NCBI RefSeq assembly: GCF_020686945.1
Contig: NZ_JAJEPR010000007.1
Location: forward strand, 87,060-151,059
Source of the DNA: Limivivens faecihominis
Lineage (GTDB): Bacteria; Bacillota; Clostridia; Lachnospirales; Lachnospiraceae
Direction: 5' to 3'
Length of the DNA stretch: 64,000 nucleotides
In this document: piece after piece, positions 32,902 to 42,315 of the stretch
Position numbering within the stretch: position 1 is the stretch's first letter
Layout of the letters: each line of letters starts with the position of its first letter
Made by a program: the position numbers and the translations under genes
Notes under the pieces: generated by a model
Databases searched by the model: none
Told to the model about the DNA's origin: nothing
Seen by the model: the letters and a program-made list of their open reading frames with translations, nothing else

Positions 32902-33789
32902 CTATCGATTATTTGCTTCCTCCACCTGGGCCACGCGGGTCACATGAAAGCCCTCACCCAGCACCTCGTTGGATTCCAGAATAATCATGAAGGACTTGTC
33001 GTCGATCTCCTTCACCGCCTGCTCGACCAGATACATCTCCTTATTGTTGCAGGCGCACATAACCACCTGCTTATCCTCCTGCCGGTAGCCGCCGCTGGCA
33101 TGAAGAATCGTCGTGCCACGGCCGGTCCGCTCGTCGATGATCTCCGTGACTGCCTTTCCCTGCTCCGTGACAATGAGAGCAAGCTTACCGGAATTGATGC
33201 CGTACATTGTCTTATCCACCACCAGTGACAGGAGCGAATTGATGATCAGACCGTAGATCATTCCATCCACATCCTGGAAAATCACGCCGCCTAAGAGCAC
33301 CACAAGAAAATCCATGGCAAAAATAATTTTTCCCAGGGAAAGATGAGGCTTCACCGCTTTTAAGGACATGCTGATGAAATCAGCGCCTCCCGTGGAGGAA
33401 TTTCTCATATAAATCAGCGCATAACCGATTCCCGAAAGCACGCCCGTGCAGAGCGCCGAGAGCATACGGTCCCCCTGATAGACCGGAAGAAGCGGCGCGA
33501 TGACATCCACGCAGACGGAAGAGATCACCATACACCGGAGAGATCTTAAGAAAAAGCTTTTTCCCAGCACCCGGAAACAGAGAATCGTCACCGGTATATT
33601 CAAAAGGATCGTCGTCACACCGATCGGCAGCCCGAAAAGCCGGTAAATGATCATAGCCAGCCCCGAAAAGCCCGACATCGGAAACTTCGCCTCCAGCGCA
33701 AAGTTATAAAGTCCCAGCGCGATCAGCATGCTCCCCAGCACCTCCGCCAGGATATCGACCGCTATCTTCTTCCATTTTTCGTTCTGCAT
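32902..33789 (-). CDS. YitT family membrane protein
   Basis: A 295-residue protein with five or six N-terminal helices (LGSMLIALGLYNFALEAKFP, GLAMIIYRLFGLPIGVTTIL, SSTGGADFISM) and a C-terminal DUF2179 domain (GRGTTILHASGGYRQEDKQV, VMCACNNKEMYLVEQAVKEID). This is the DUF161-DUF2179 (YitT/YebE) architecture. Function is unknown; the soluble domain may bind a small ligand. GGAGG precedes the start. It is transcribed alone. Confidence 0.9.
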   Translation of the reverse strand: MQNEKWKKIAVDILAEVLGSMLIALGLYNFALEAKFPMSGFSGLAMIIYRLFGLPIGVTTILLNIPVTILCFRVLGKSFFLRSLRCMVISSVCVDVIAPLLPVYQGDRMLSALCTGVLSGIGYALIYMRNSSTGGADFISMSLKAVKPHLSLGKIIFAMDFLVVLLGGVIFQDVDGMIYGLIINSLLSLVVDKTMYGINSGKLALIVTEQGKAVTEIIDERTGRGTTILHASGGYRQEDKQVVMCACNNKEMYLVEQAVKEIDDKSFMIILESNEVLGEGFHVTRVAQVEEANNR

Positions 33790-33850
33790 CTTTTACATCC
33801 TCCCAAAGCCTGTTCCTACGAAAAGAGGTTTCTTCTATTTATTAAGAAGA

Positions 33851-33901
33851 AAGAGCGACTACAAATACTGATTTTTCCAATCATTATCCGCAATCGCTCT
33901 T
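33851..33901 (-). terminator. Possible weak terminator of the xylan-locus regulator
   Basis: AAGAGCGA and TCGCTCTT pair over a 35-nt loop downstream of the AraC-type regulator; the flanks are A/T-rich. Confidence 0.4.
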
Positions 33902-33941
33902 GTTCTTATGTGTTTAGTATAGCACTTCGAGGGGAGTTCCG

Positions 33942-34736
33942 TCAATCCATCCTGTTCATCTGATATTTTTTTCGGAAAGCCAGAGGAGTAATCCCTTCGA
34001 TACTTTTAAACACCGCGATAAAATATTTATCACTCTGATATCCGATCTCCTCATAAATTTCGCAGACACGCATATCCGTATGAAGCAGCAGACGTTTTGC
34101 TTCCTTCATCCTCGCGCAGGTAATATATTCCATCACAGTCATCCCTGCTTCCTGCTTAAAAAGCGTAGAAAGATAGGATTTGCTTACATGTAGATATTCC
34201 GCCAGGGAAGCCAGGGTTGTTCCTTCTTTCAAATGTTCCTTTATGTAAGTCTGTGCCTGAAATACCAGCTCACTTTTCCCGTGATACTCCTGTTGATCCA
34301 GCAGTTCCGGATGCTCCGTCATCAGCTTCTTTACCTGCTCCACTTTTTCTGCTTCGTCCAGCTTCTGAACCGCTGCCTGAGTTTCTTTCAAAATATCCTC
34401 TACACTGAATGGCTTTAAAATATAATTTTGAATACCATATGGAATCAGGGACTTTATTGCCTGAAAATCGGCGATGGCCGTCAGAACAATGATTGGCATC
34501 GTATACTGACGGGCACGGATTTCTTTTACCAGCGCAATCCCATCCATTTCCGGCATCCTGAGATCCGTAATGATCATATCCGGATGAGCCATTTCGATGA
34601 CATCCAGCGCCTCTTTTCCATTTTCCGCTGTCAATACCTCCGACAGTCTGTTCAAAGTACAGGCAAGTACATTTTTCATTCCATACAGAATATTTTTTTC
34701 ATCTTCCACCAGTAATAAAGAATATTCTTTACTCAT
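33942..34736 (-). CDS. AraC-type response regulator (YesN-like)
   Basis: A 264-residue response regulator. The receiver domain (LLLVEDEKNILYGMKN, phospho-acceptor in MIITDLRMPEMDG) is followed by a C-terminal AraC DNA-binding domain with two HTH motifs (TLASLAEYLHVSKSYLSTLF, CEIYEEIGYQSDKYFIAVFK). The start at 34736 has GGAGG just upstream and overlaps the GH43 gene end by four bases. It is the last gene of the xylo-oligosaccharide operon. Its kinase partner is probably the divergent YesM-type gene at 39525. Confidence 0.92.
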   Translation of the reverse strand: MSKEYSLLLVEDEKNILYGMKNVLACTLNRLSEVLTAENGKEALDVIEMAHPDMIITDLRMPEMDGIALVKEIRARQYTMPIIVLTAIADFQAIKSLIPYGIQNYILKPFSVEDILKETQAAVQKLDEAEKVEQVKKLMTEHPELLDQQEYHGKSELVFQAQTYIKEHLKEGTTLASLAEYLHVSKSYLSTLFKQEAGMTVMEYITCARMKEAKRLLLHTDMRVCEIYEEIGYQSDKYFIAVFKSIEGITPLAFRKKYQMNRMD

Positions 34737-36292
34737 ACTTCCTCCGGACAATACTCCATAAAAGCAAAATCAGCCTTCGCTGACCGATACAGCATATCAT
34801 GGCAGCCAATTCCCACCATAGCGCCCGTATAAGCCCCTTCTTCCGGATATTCATCGGATATTTTTGACGCATCCCAGACGCCGCCTACATTATACCAGAC
34901 TTTTCGATCATAAGAAAATGAAAAACTTCCCTCTGTATTTTTCACCCGCACTTTCAAATAGACAAGCCCATTCCCGGAAAGTCTCTGTGTCCCCTGATAA
35001 CTGGCTTTTCCATGATCCATTATCATGCAGTCAATGATCCTTTTTCCCTCTGTATCGGTAGTGATTCTCAGGTAATAGAAATCACATTCATCATAAAAAT
35101 ACAGAATTCCTGCCATCTGTCGCTCTGAGATCGGTGAAAATTCCATAGCTGTCTCAAAAGAAAAGCAAAAATCTTCCTGTCTTCTCATAAGAAGAGTCTG
35201 CTCAAACCGGGAATTAGGCGAATCCTTTCCGACGAGACGAAGCCAGCCGGGTCTTGCAGTAAGAGAGGCCGCTTCCTTCAATGGAATCCGTAGAGAATGA
35301 AACTCAGGAAGAACCATTTCCTGTGTAAATACATACTCTTTTTTTTCCGGCTTCCGGTGCTCTACCTCCCAGGAAACCTCTATCTCCTCGCTCGGCTCCG
35401 GTCCATTAACCACATAAGGCCAATCGTTTTTCCATGTTACCTTCTGAATTGCTGTCTCTCTTCCCAAAATACAACGCCGGTAAGGTGGCAAGGGGCGACC
35501 AGTCAGATGAACCAGATACCACTCACCATTTTCTGTGGAGACAAGATCTGCATGGCCCGCTTTCTGCAACGGAAGATCTAGGCGATTTCTTGCTGTCAAA
35601 AGAGGATTATCCGGTGCCCCCTCATAAGGTCCATCCACGTTTCTGGCTCTTGCCACGGTTTCTGCATGGCCATACTCTGTTCCGCCTTCCGCTGTCAGAA
35701 GATAATAATATCCGTCCTTCTTATAAATATGAGGTCCTTCCGGTACAGAAATTCCACTGCCACCCCATATTTCTTTCATTTCTCCTGTCAGACATTTTTT
35801 CCCCGGATCATACTCCTGCAGCATAATACGCTGAATACGGCCGTCTCGATAATGCCGCATAATACTTGACACCCATTTTCTTCCATCGTCATCATGAAAC
35901 ATGGATGGATCAAAACCTGCGCTGTGAAGGTAAACCGGCTCTGACCATTCTCCATAAATATCCGGCGTTGTCACGAGATAATTATGACAATCCATAAACT
36001 CGTACCAGTGGGTTCGCACATTGGTATAGATCAGATAAAACATTTTTCCATCGTAAGAAAGGCAGGGAGCAAAGACACCTCCCGAGGCATCATTTCCTTT
36101 CATATCCAGCTGCGAAACCTTCGTCAGCGCCCGGTTGATCAGCTCCCAGTTCTGAAGATCTTTTGAATGATAAATGCATACCCCAGGAAACCATTCAAAA
36201 GTGGACGTTGCTAGATAATAATCATCCCCCACACGGATAATAGACGGGTCCGGATGAAATCCGGGTAAAATTGGATTTTTTATTGTTCCCAT
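34733..36292 (-). CDS. Beta-xylosidase (GH43, XynB-like)
   Basis: A 519-residue intracellular GH43 enzyme of the XynB (subfamily 11) type that cuts xylose from xylo-oligosaccharides. The five-blade propeller carries the base Asp in GFHPDPSI (about 14), the pKa-modulating Asp in AGFDPSMF, and the acid Glu in VPEGPHIYKK. A C-terminal beta-sandwich with YFYDECDFYYLRI completes the fold. No signal peptide. It has GGGGGAG upstream, lies 15 bp from the permease gene and overlaps the regulator gene. Some arabinofuranosidase activity is possible in this family. Confidence 0.93.
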   Translation of the reverse strand: MGTIKNPILPGFHPDPSIIRVGDDYYLATSTFEWFPGVCIYHSKDLQNWELINRALTKVSQLDMKGNDASGGVFAPCLSYDGKMFYLIYTNVRTHWYEFMDCHNYLVTTPDIYGEWSEPVYLHSAGFDPSMFHDDDGRKWVSSIMRHYRDGRIQRIMLQEYDPGKKCLTGEMKEIWGGSGISVPEGPHIYKKDGYYYLLTAEGGTEYGHAETVARARNVDGPYEGAPDNPLLTARNRLDLPLQKAGHADLVSTENGEWYLVHLTGRPLPPYRRCILGRETAIQKVTWKNDWPYVVNGPEPSEEIEVSWEVEHRKPEKKEYVFTQEMVLPEFHSLRIPLKEAASLTARPGWLRLVGKDSPNSRFEQTLLMRRQEDFCFSFETAMEFSPISERQMAGILYFYDECDFYYLRITTDTEGKRIIDCMIMDHGKASYQGTQRLSGNGLVYLKVRVKNTEGSFSFSYDRKVWYNVGGVWDASKISDEYPEEGAYTGAMVGIGCHDMLYRSAKADFAFMEYCPEEV

Positions 36293-36306
36293 ATAATTCT
36301 CCCCCT

Positions 36307-37128
36307 TTAGCTTTTTACTGCACCAGTCACCATACCTGCCTGTATTCTTCCAGACATAGCAATATAGATAGCAATGATTGGAAGAGCAGAAAGGACAAGT
36401 GCCGCACTCATAGCAGCATAGTTTGTGTTATATGTTCCTTTCAGAGATAATAATCCCACGGGCAATGTTTTATAATCTGGATTAGTGATCAGAATATTTG
36501 CAAAAATAAATTCATTCCAGATACCAATCGCTGTCAGGATCGTACTTGTGGAAATAACGGGTTTTGCCAGAGGCAGAAAAATTCGTACAAACATTTGAAT
36601 AATACTACAGCCATCTATCGTTGCCGCTTCCTCCAGTTCTTTCGGAAGCTGCTGATAATGGCCATAAGTCAGGAAAACAGCCATCGGAATAGAGGAAGCC
36701 ACATAGGGAAACAATAGAGCTATCAGATGATCCACCCAGCCCAGGCGATTCATAATGGAATAGAGCGGAATCAGGGTACAGTGTACCGGAATCATCATTC
36801 CCGCAAAAAAAAGACTTACCAGAAGATTTCCCCCTTTAAACGGGAAACGAGCTACCATAAAAGAAAACGCACAACTTATCAGGATTACAATAACAATCGT
36901 TAAAACTGTAATAAAAACACTGTTCAGCATATAACCCTGAATGCCTTCCTGCCAGGCCGTCACATAGTTATAAAACCTCGGCTCTTTCGGTAAGGACCAT
37001 GGATCCACAAAGAAGGAAACATTATCTTTCAATGAAGATAAAATCATCCAGATCAATGGATAAATCGTAATAACTGCCTGCAGGGCAAGAATTACATAAA
37101 TGCAGGCCATTTTTATCTTTTTGTTCAT
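36307..37128 (-). CDS. Sugar ABC permease, MalG type
   Basis: A 273-residue permease with six helices and the EAA loop LPKELEEAATIDGCSIIQMF. C terminus is the usual MSGRIQAGMVTGAVKS. It forms the xylo-oligosaccharide importer with the neighbouring permease and binding protein. GGGGG upstream of the ATG. No ATPase gene in this operon. Confidence 0.92.
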   Translation of the reverse strand: MNKKIKMACIYVILALQAVITIYPLIWMILSSLKDNVSFFVDPWSLPKEPRFYNYVTAWQEGIQGYMLNSVFITVLTIVIVILISCAFSFMVARFPFKGGNLLVSLFFAGMMIPVHCTLIPLYSIMNRLGWVDHLIALLFPYVASSIPMAVFLTYGHYQQLPKELEEAATIDGCSIIQMFVRIFLPLAKPVISTSTILTAIGIWNEFIFANILITNPDYKTLPVGLLSLKGTYNTNYAAMSAALVLSALPIIAIYIAMSGRIQAGMVTGAVKS

Positions 37129-37141
37129 CTCGATACCCCCA

Positions 37142-38011
37142 TCAGTCTTCCTTATTTTTCAGTATAATGTTATACAGGGAAATGAAAAATACACCAAGGA
37201 AAAGCAATACGACCGCAACTGCGTTTCCATAACCGTAACGCATGGAATTAAATGCTGTTCGCAGCACATAGGTTGCCAGCACTTCACTGGATGAGTTCGG
37301 ACCGCCACCGGTCATGATGTAGACCAGATCAAAATACTTCAGAGAGTTTACCGTTGCCAGAATCAGTGTCAGACGGATGACAGGCCAGATCAAAGGCAGC
37401 TGAATCTTTGTGAAAAGCTGAAAGCTTTTTGCTCCGTCCAGCATTGCAGACTCCATGATATCCTCTGAGACATTATGAAGCGCCGTATAATAGATTAAAA
37501 TATAGTTACCGATAAACTGCCAGATTACAACTGCGATGACACAGCCCAGAGAAGATTTCGGATCACCGAGCCATAAGGGCTGTGCACTGCTTCCAACAAA
37601 ATTCAGAATACCATTCAGAAGACCAAAGTTTGGATCAAAGATCTGCCCCCACAAAATACCAATGAGGGAAGAAGATAATATAACAGGAAGGAAGAAAGCC
37701 GTTCTGAAAAAATTTCTTCCTTTTAATTTTCGATTGTACAAAATAACTGCAAAAAACATTCCAATAGGAAGCTGGAACAAAACACACCAGAATGCCATTT
37801 CCAGTGAATGTTTCAAAGATTTCCACACAATTTCATCATGTAAAAGCTCTTTGTAATTATCAAGCCCAATAAATACTTTAGCTGTGATTCCATCCCAACT
37901 GTAAAAACTGTCTTTCACCGCCATTCCTACCGGAACAATGATTGCTGCACAAAACCACAGGACTGCCGGAAGAACAAAAAGGCATCGGATCGCCGGACTC
38001 ACTTTTCTCAT
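37142..38011 (-). CDS. Sugar ABC permease, MalF type
   Basis: A 289-residue permease: helices at the N terminus (CLFVLPAVLWFCAAIIVPVG) and the EAA loop VSEDIMESAMLDGAKSFQLF, with YIMTGGGPNSSSEVLATYV before the last helix. Pairs with the MalG-type permease 13 bp downstream. Substrate is inferred as xylo-oligosaccharides from the GH43 gene. Confidence 0.92.
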   Translation of the reverse strand: MRKVSPAIRCLFVLPAVLWFCAAIIVPVGMAVKDSFYSWDGITAKVFIGLDNYKELLHDEIVWKSLKHSLEMAFWCVLFQLPIGMFFAVILYNRKLKGRNFFRTAFFLPVILSSSLIGILWGQIFDPNFGLLNGILNFVGSSAQPLWLGDPKSSLGCVIAVVIWQFIGNYILIYYTALHNVSEDIMESAMLDGAKSFQLFTKIQLPLIWPVIRLTLILATVNSLKYFDLVYIMTGGGPNSSSEVLATYVLRTAFNSMRYGYGNAVAVVLLFLGVFFISLYNIILKNKED

Positions 38012-38089
38012 ATAAACACACCCCTCAAAAGATTCTTATAATCAGAAGCGGCCATTTTCATGACCGCCCTCTGATCCTTTTTCATTGTA

Positions 38090-39352
38090 TTATTTGATCT
38101 TTGCCAGTTCCGTTGTTACATCGGTATCCGGATCTGCAACGATAGCTGTCAGTGCAGATAAGAGCTGTTCGGACTGATCCGGCTGAAGCGCCTGGTCCGT
38201 ATAAGCGATAAAGCCCTGCACACCGTCTGATACATATTGGCTGAACTGATAAGCCAGCGGATCCATATTTTCTTCTTTACAGGATGTCGCAACGGTTGAG
38301 AAAGTGCCTGTACGCTCACAGCTGATGGTCTGCTCTTCGTTGCTCATCATGAATTTTACAAATCTCTCAGCAGCTTCTCTGTGCTCACTGGAATTGCTGA
38401 TTGCCAGAGTGTTTGCTACACCACCATACAGATAACCACTCTCATCTTCAGCTCCTCCTGTTACCTTCGGGAACGGGAAATAAGAGAAATCTTTTGCTCT
38501 TGATTCATCTGCTGTGAAGGTCGGAATAGACCAGGAACCCGTAATCATCATAGCGGCTTTTCCTGCTGCAAAAACAGCCTCAGCTGTAGTCGCATCCATG
38601 GAAAGATTTCCGTTAATAAATCCTTCCTGTGCCAGAGATCGAAGTTCTTCTCCTGCCTGTACAAAAGGCGCTTCTGTAAAGTTCTTGTCTCCGTAGCAGA
38701 CTTCCTGATAAAGGTCTACACCACCGGTTCTCTGTGCCAGATAAGAAAACCATCCCAGGAACGGCCAACGATCTTTTCCGCCGACAGCAATCGGTGTTAC
38801 TCCATTTTCAGAAAGGGTGTGAATCACTTCTTTTAACTCATCATAGGTTTCCGGAACTTCTACATTGTTTTCCTCAAAAATCCGCTGATTGTACCAGACG
38901 GCCATGCAGGTAATCGAAGTCGGAATACCATATACCTTATCATCGTATGTAACTGCGTCCAGGCTTCCCGGCACGAACGTATCAGTAAATGCCGTATCTT
39001 CATTATACATATCTGTCAGATCTGCCACATTACCTGAATTAATCAGTGTGTGGAACTGCTCTCCTACCCAGTAGGAAAATACATCCGGAAGGTTGTTGGA
39101 CGCAATCACCGTTTTGATCTTGGTCTTATAAGCTTCCTCTGCCATTCCATCATATTTTACTTTGATATCCGGGTTGGCTTCCTCAAAGCGCTGGATCATC
39201 TCCTCATTATTTTTCCGGTCTTCCACGCTTCCTGATGAAGTCCAGTAGCTGATTTCTACCGGCTCATCTGCCAGTGCAACGGTAGAAAATCCTGCCAGAC
39301 AGCCGCTCAGCATAGCTGCTGTACAAAGTATTGCGATTCCTCTCTTTTTCAT
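38090..39352 (-). CDS. Sugar-binding lipoprotein of the xylan-locus ABC importer
   Basis: A 420-residue family 1 binding protein. The signal peptide ends in a lipobox (AAMLSGCLAG, Cys about 18), so it should be membrane-anchored; a later alternative ALA site precedes DEPVEISYW. Mature features include DVFSYWVGEQFHTLINSGNV and YGIPTSITCMAVWYNQRIFE. Heads the SBP-permease-permease-GH43-regulator operon, with GGAGG upstream. Divergent from the sensor kinase. Confidence 0.92.
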   Translation of the reverse strand: MKKRGIAILCTAAMLSGCLAGFSTVALADEPVEISYWTSSGSVEDRKNNEEMIQRFEEANPDIKVKYDGMAEEAYKTKIKTVIASNNLPDVFSYWVGEQFHTLINSGNVADLTDMYNEDTAFTDTFVPGSLDAVTYDDKVYGIPTSITCMAVWYNQRIFEENNVEVPETYDELKEVIHTLSENGVTPIAVGGKDRWPFLGWFSYLAQRTGGVDLYQEVCYGDKNFTEAPFVQAGEELRSLAQEGFINGNLSMDATTAEAVFAAGKAAMMITGSWSIPTFTADESRAKDFSYFPFPKVTGGAEDESGYLYGGVANTLAISNSSEHREAAERFVKFMMSNEEQTISCERTGTFSTVATSCKEENMDPLAYQFSQYVSDGVQGFIAYTDQALQPDQSEQLLSALTAIVADPDTDVTTELAKIK

Positions 39353-39524
39353 AATTACTTACCTCCGTTCTTTTTTTGTTGGTAAGCCTATTATAATGCG
39401 CTTTTTATCAAAAGAAACCACAGAATCTTTCTTTAAAATTCCACTATATTTTGGAAATCTTCTTAAAGTTTGATTTTTATGCAGGAATTTGCTATCATAT
39501 TCAAAAAATCAGGAGGGCAGATTT
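39353..39524. promoter_or_regulatory. Divergent promoter region of the xylan locus
   Basis: The 172-bp gap between the SBP and sensor kinase genes is AT-rich. On the minus strand a TATAAT (plus 39390-39395) lacks a good -35, fitting an activator-dependent promoter. Two similar motifs (CTTTAAA near 39431 and CTTAAAG near 39462) and a TTCCA/TGGAA inverted pair lie upstream of it; they are candidate regulator sites only. Confidence 0.4.
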
Positions 39525-41216
39525 ATGAAAAAGATAAAAGAATTTTTGCTGCGTACTTCTTCCCAATTTGCTATTTCTTCTATTCTTATTATGGTACTTA
39601 TTTTCTCCGCAGTTGCCTTTAATGTATATCAAAAACTTTCCGACTATATCACGGAACAGTCTGCATCTGCCATCGACACACTGATTACCCAGACTCAGGA
39701 GCGCCTAAACTCTACGCTCCGTGAACTGGATTCCAATATGCAACAGTTTTGTAACGCCATGCTGGTTCAGGAAGCTCTTTATAGCAATTCCTACAAAAAC
39801 CAGATTACCTCCACTCAACTGGCCGCTGTCCGGCGTCAGATTATGCAGACTGTAGCCTATAATGATGCCATCGATAATATTGAATTATTCAGCACCCGCG
39901 AAATGATCTATCCCTTTACTCGTGCTTCCATAGATCAAACACTCTCCTCCGCTGAAATTGCTCTAGCAGATCAGCAGAATGGAAAAATCGTATGGCTCTC
40001 CAATCCTGACGACTCTTCCCATACCATCCGCGCCGTCAAGAGAATCATTCTTCCTGATTACGATTTTTCCTTTGGTGGCTATCTGGTTTTCACACCTAAA
40101 AATGACTTTCTGGATTTTCTTGAGAAAGACTTCAAAGATATGAATGGAATGGCACTGACTCTCTCTGATTCCAACGAGCAGAAAATCTACCAGTATTCCA
40201 ATCTTTCTGATACGGCAGGCAGTGAACTGCCACAGGATCCTGAAGCTTATAAAATTGTCCAGTCACATTCTCCCTATACAGGCTGGAATCTGACGTTTTA
40301 TGTTTCACAGACACTCCAGTCCAAGGATATTCCCTGGCTTTTAAAAACGCTCCTTCTTTCTTTTTCTGTGGGCGGTCTGATCTTCTTCATTGCCTGCATT
40401 TTTATCTGCCGGATGATCTCATCTCCACTGAAAGATATGGAAAAAGTCATGGCCCACACAGAGGACAGGCTACAGCCTAACCTCAAAAAATACAGTAACA
40501 CCGATATCAATAATCTGAACGCCAGCTATAATGCCATGGTCGATGCTAACAATCAGCTCATTGAAGAAGTCTATGAAAAAGAACTTCTCCGTACTCAGGC
40601 AGAAATCAAGGCCTTGCAGGCTCAGGTTAATCCTCACTTTATTATTAACGCACTGGAATCCTTATACTGGGTGATGATCCAAAATGGCGACCTGAAAAAC
40701 GCTGAGGTTCTCCTTTCTCTCGCTCGCCTGTTTCAATATATTCTAAAGGGAAAAGACTGGATCTCCCTGGATGAGGAGCTGCATTTTATTGAACAATATC
40801 TACAAATTGAAAAATTCCGTTTCGGTCACAAACTGTCCTGGAACTACGAGGTGAACGAAATGCTGAAAGAAATAAAAATCCCTAAGCTCTTTATTCATCC
40901 GCTTGTGGAAAATGCCGTTAAATACGCAGTTGAAACAACAACTAAAAACGTTGAAATCCATATTGAAATTAAAGGAACCCCTACTGATTATCAGGTTATC
41001 GTTTCAGACAACGGAAACGGCATCCCACCTGAAACCATGCAGAAAATTCTCCTCTCCTTTAAAGAAAAGAATCCTGTAGGCTCCGTTTCCTCCAGTTACG
41101 GCCTGGCCAACCTCTACAAAAGGATCCAACTCTACTATGGAAAAAATTCTTCTCTGACTATTACCACTGTCCCGCAATTTCCCGGAACCCAGGTGAAAAT
41201 GCGGATTCAGATCTAA
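39525..41216 (+). CDS. Sensor histidine kinase (YesM-like)
   Basis: A 563-residue membrane kinase. Two transmembrane helices (about 10-35 and 280-305) flank an extracytoplasmic sensor domain. HAMP follows, then the His_kinase domain with LQAQVNPHFIINALESLY (phospho-His) and an ATPase domain with HPLVENAVKYAV and SDNGNGIPPE. The start at 39525 has AGGAGG upstream. It is divergent from the xylan SBP gene; its response regulator is probably the distant YesN-like gene at the other end of that operon. Presumed to sense extracellular xylan products. Confidence 0.92.
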   Translation: MKKIKEFLLRTSSQFAISSILIMVLIFSAVAFNVYQKLSDYITEQSASAIDTLITQTQERLNSTLRELDSNMQQFCNAMLVQEALYSNSYKNQITSTQLAAVRRQIMQTVAYNDAIDNIELFSTREMIYPFTRASIDQTLSSAEIALADQQNGKIVWLSNPDDSSHTIRAVKRIILPDYDFSFGGYLVFTPKNDFLDFLEKDFKDMNGMALTLSDSNEQKIYQYSNLSDTAGSELPQDPEAYKIVQSHSPYTGWNLTFYVSQTLQSKDIPWLLKTLLLSFSVGGLIFFIACIFICRMISSPLKDMEKVMAHTEDRLQPNLKKYSNTDINNLNASYNAMVDANNQLIEEVYEKELLRTQAEIKALQAQVNPHFIINALESLYWVMIQNGDLKNAEVLLSLARLFQYILKGKDWISLDEELHFIEQYLQIEKFRFGHKLSWNYEVNEMLKEIKIPKLFIHPLVENAVKYAVETTTKNVEIHIEIKGTPTDYQVIVSDNGNGIPPETMQKILLSFKEKNPVGSVSSSYGLANLYKRIQLYYGKNSSLTITTVPQFPGTQVKMRIQI

Positions 41217-41262
41217 AAAAATGCCCACCGCTCGTTTTGGAGCGCTGGGCGTATTTTATTTT
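41217..41262. terminator. Bidirectional terminator
   Basis: GCCCACCGCTC (41223-41233) and GAGCGCTGGGC (41240-41250) pair with one mismatch and are flanked by A and T runs. It separates the convergent kinase and flavodoxin genes. Confidence 0.85.
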
Positions 41263-41883
41263 TTAGCGGATATAATTCGTCTTAATCGCCGGCTCCCTCT
41301 CCGGGAAGGTGATTCCGGCTTTCTTTCCGGCCTCGATGCATTTGATGAGCCAGGCCATGTTGTTGCCGAGGGTACGCATGGTCTGGAGGCCTTCTTCGTC
41401 CTGTCTGACCTCGTCGGGGGTGTTGCCGTGTACCATGTTCCAGTACTGGGATGAGACTACGGGCATGTTGTTGATGGTGAAATATTTGTTGATCTGGTCG
41501 AAGCCTGCGGTTGCGCCGCCTCTTCTGCAGCTGACCACTGCCGCTGCGGGTTTGCCGGCCATCTTGCTGCCACCGCTATAGAAGGCCCGGTCCATAAAGG
41601 AAGTGAGCGCTCCGGAAGCGGAAGCATAATGAATCGGAGAACCGAAGATATAACCGTCTGCCTCTCCTGCTTTCTTCACAAATTCATTGACTACATCATT
41701 GCGGAAGCATTCGCCGTTTTTGCGACAGACGCCGCAGCCCACGCAGCCTGCCACGGGCTGGGTGCCTACCTGAAAAATCTCTGTCTCGATGCCCTGTTTT
41801 TCCAGAGCGGCTGCTGCTTCCTGAAGCGCCGTATAAGTACAGCCCTTTGCCTTGGGGCTTCCATTTACCAAAAGTACTTTCAT
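41263..41883 (-). CDS. Flavodoxin-fold NAD(P)H/FMN reductase
   Basis: A 206-residue protein. The FMN phosphate loop NGSPKAKGCTYTALQEA lies at the N terminus, and GYIFGSPIHYASASGALTSF is the flavin loop. A GCVGCGVCRKNGECF cysteine cluster in between is typical of the iron-sulfur flavoprotein-like branch and may bind a cluster or serve redox chemistry. AGGAGG precedes the start. Cytoplasmic, single-gene unit. Confidence 0.88.
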   Translation of the reverse strand: MKVLLVNGSPKAKGCTYTALQEAAAALEKQGIETEIFQVGTQPVAGCVGCGVCRKNGECFRNDVVNEFVKKAGEADGYIFGSPIHYASASGALTSFMDRAFYSGGSKMAGKPAAAVVSCRRGGATAGFDQINKYFTINNMPVVSSQYWNMVHGNTPDEVRQDEEGLQTMRTLGNNMAWLIKCIEAGKKAGITFPEREPAIKTNYIR

Positions 41884-42315
41884 TATCTTTTCCTCCTGTT
41901 TTTCTAATCTCCCGGTCCGGATTTTCCCGATCCTCTCTCCATTATAGCAGAACCTTTTTTCAAACTCAATTTCAAAAAAATACCTTCATTTTTATTCATT
42001 CATACCATACCTGTATGAATTATACAATATATTTAATTTTATTATTTTAAATACAGTTTTTCAATCTTTCAGTTCTCAGCAGCACTGCTTCAATGCGGTG
42101 ATTTGATATATTTTTCACAGTTTTTCTCTTGTAAATTCCTTTAATTTTCGTTACTTTGTACTAAAATCTTGTCTGTTTTTTTGTTAGCTTTATACGATTT
42201 TCATTTATTTTTCATTTTTCTCTTGTTTGTTTTTCACAAATCGTTTACAATACCAACATGATGATTCGCGCGCGCAAAAATGAGTCACTATCAACCATAC
42301 AGAAAGGATATAAAC
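41884..42315. promoter_or_regulatory. AT-rich region before the peptide ABC operon
   Basis: No gene is seen in these 430 bp. An inverted repeat ATTCATAC/GTATGAAT (41998-42005 and 42013-42020) may be an operator. A good promoter lies at 42223-42251. A CGCGCGCGC run (42267-42275) is in the leader. Confidence 0.6.
42223..42251 (+). promoter_or_regulatory. Promoter of the peptide ABC operon
   Basis: TTGTTT (42223-42228) and TACAAT (42246-42251) with 17-bp spacing, about 65 bp before the binding-protein start. Confidence 0.65.
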
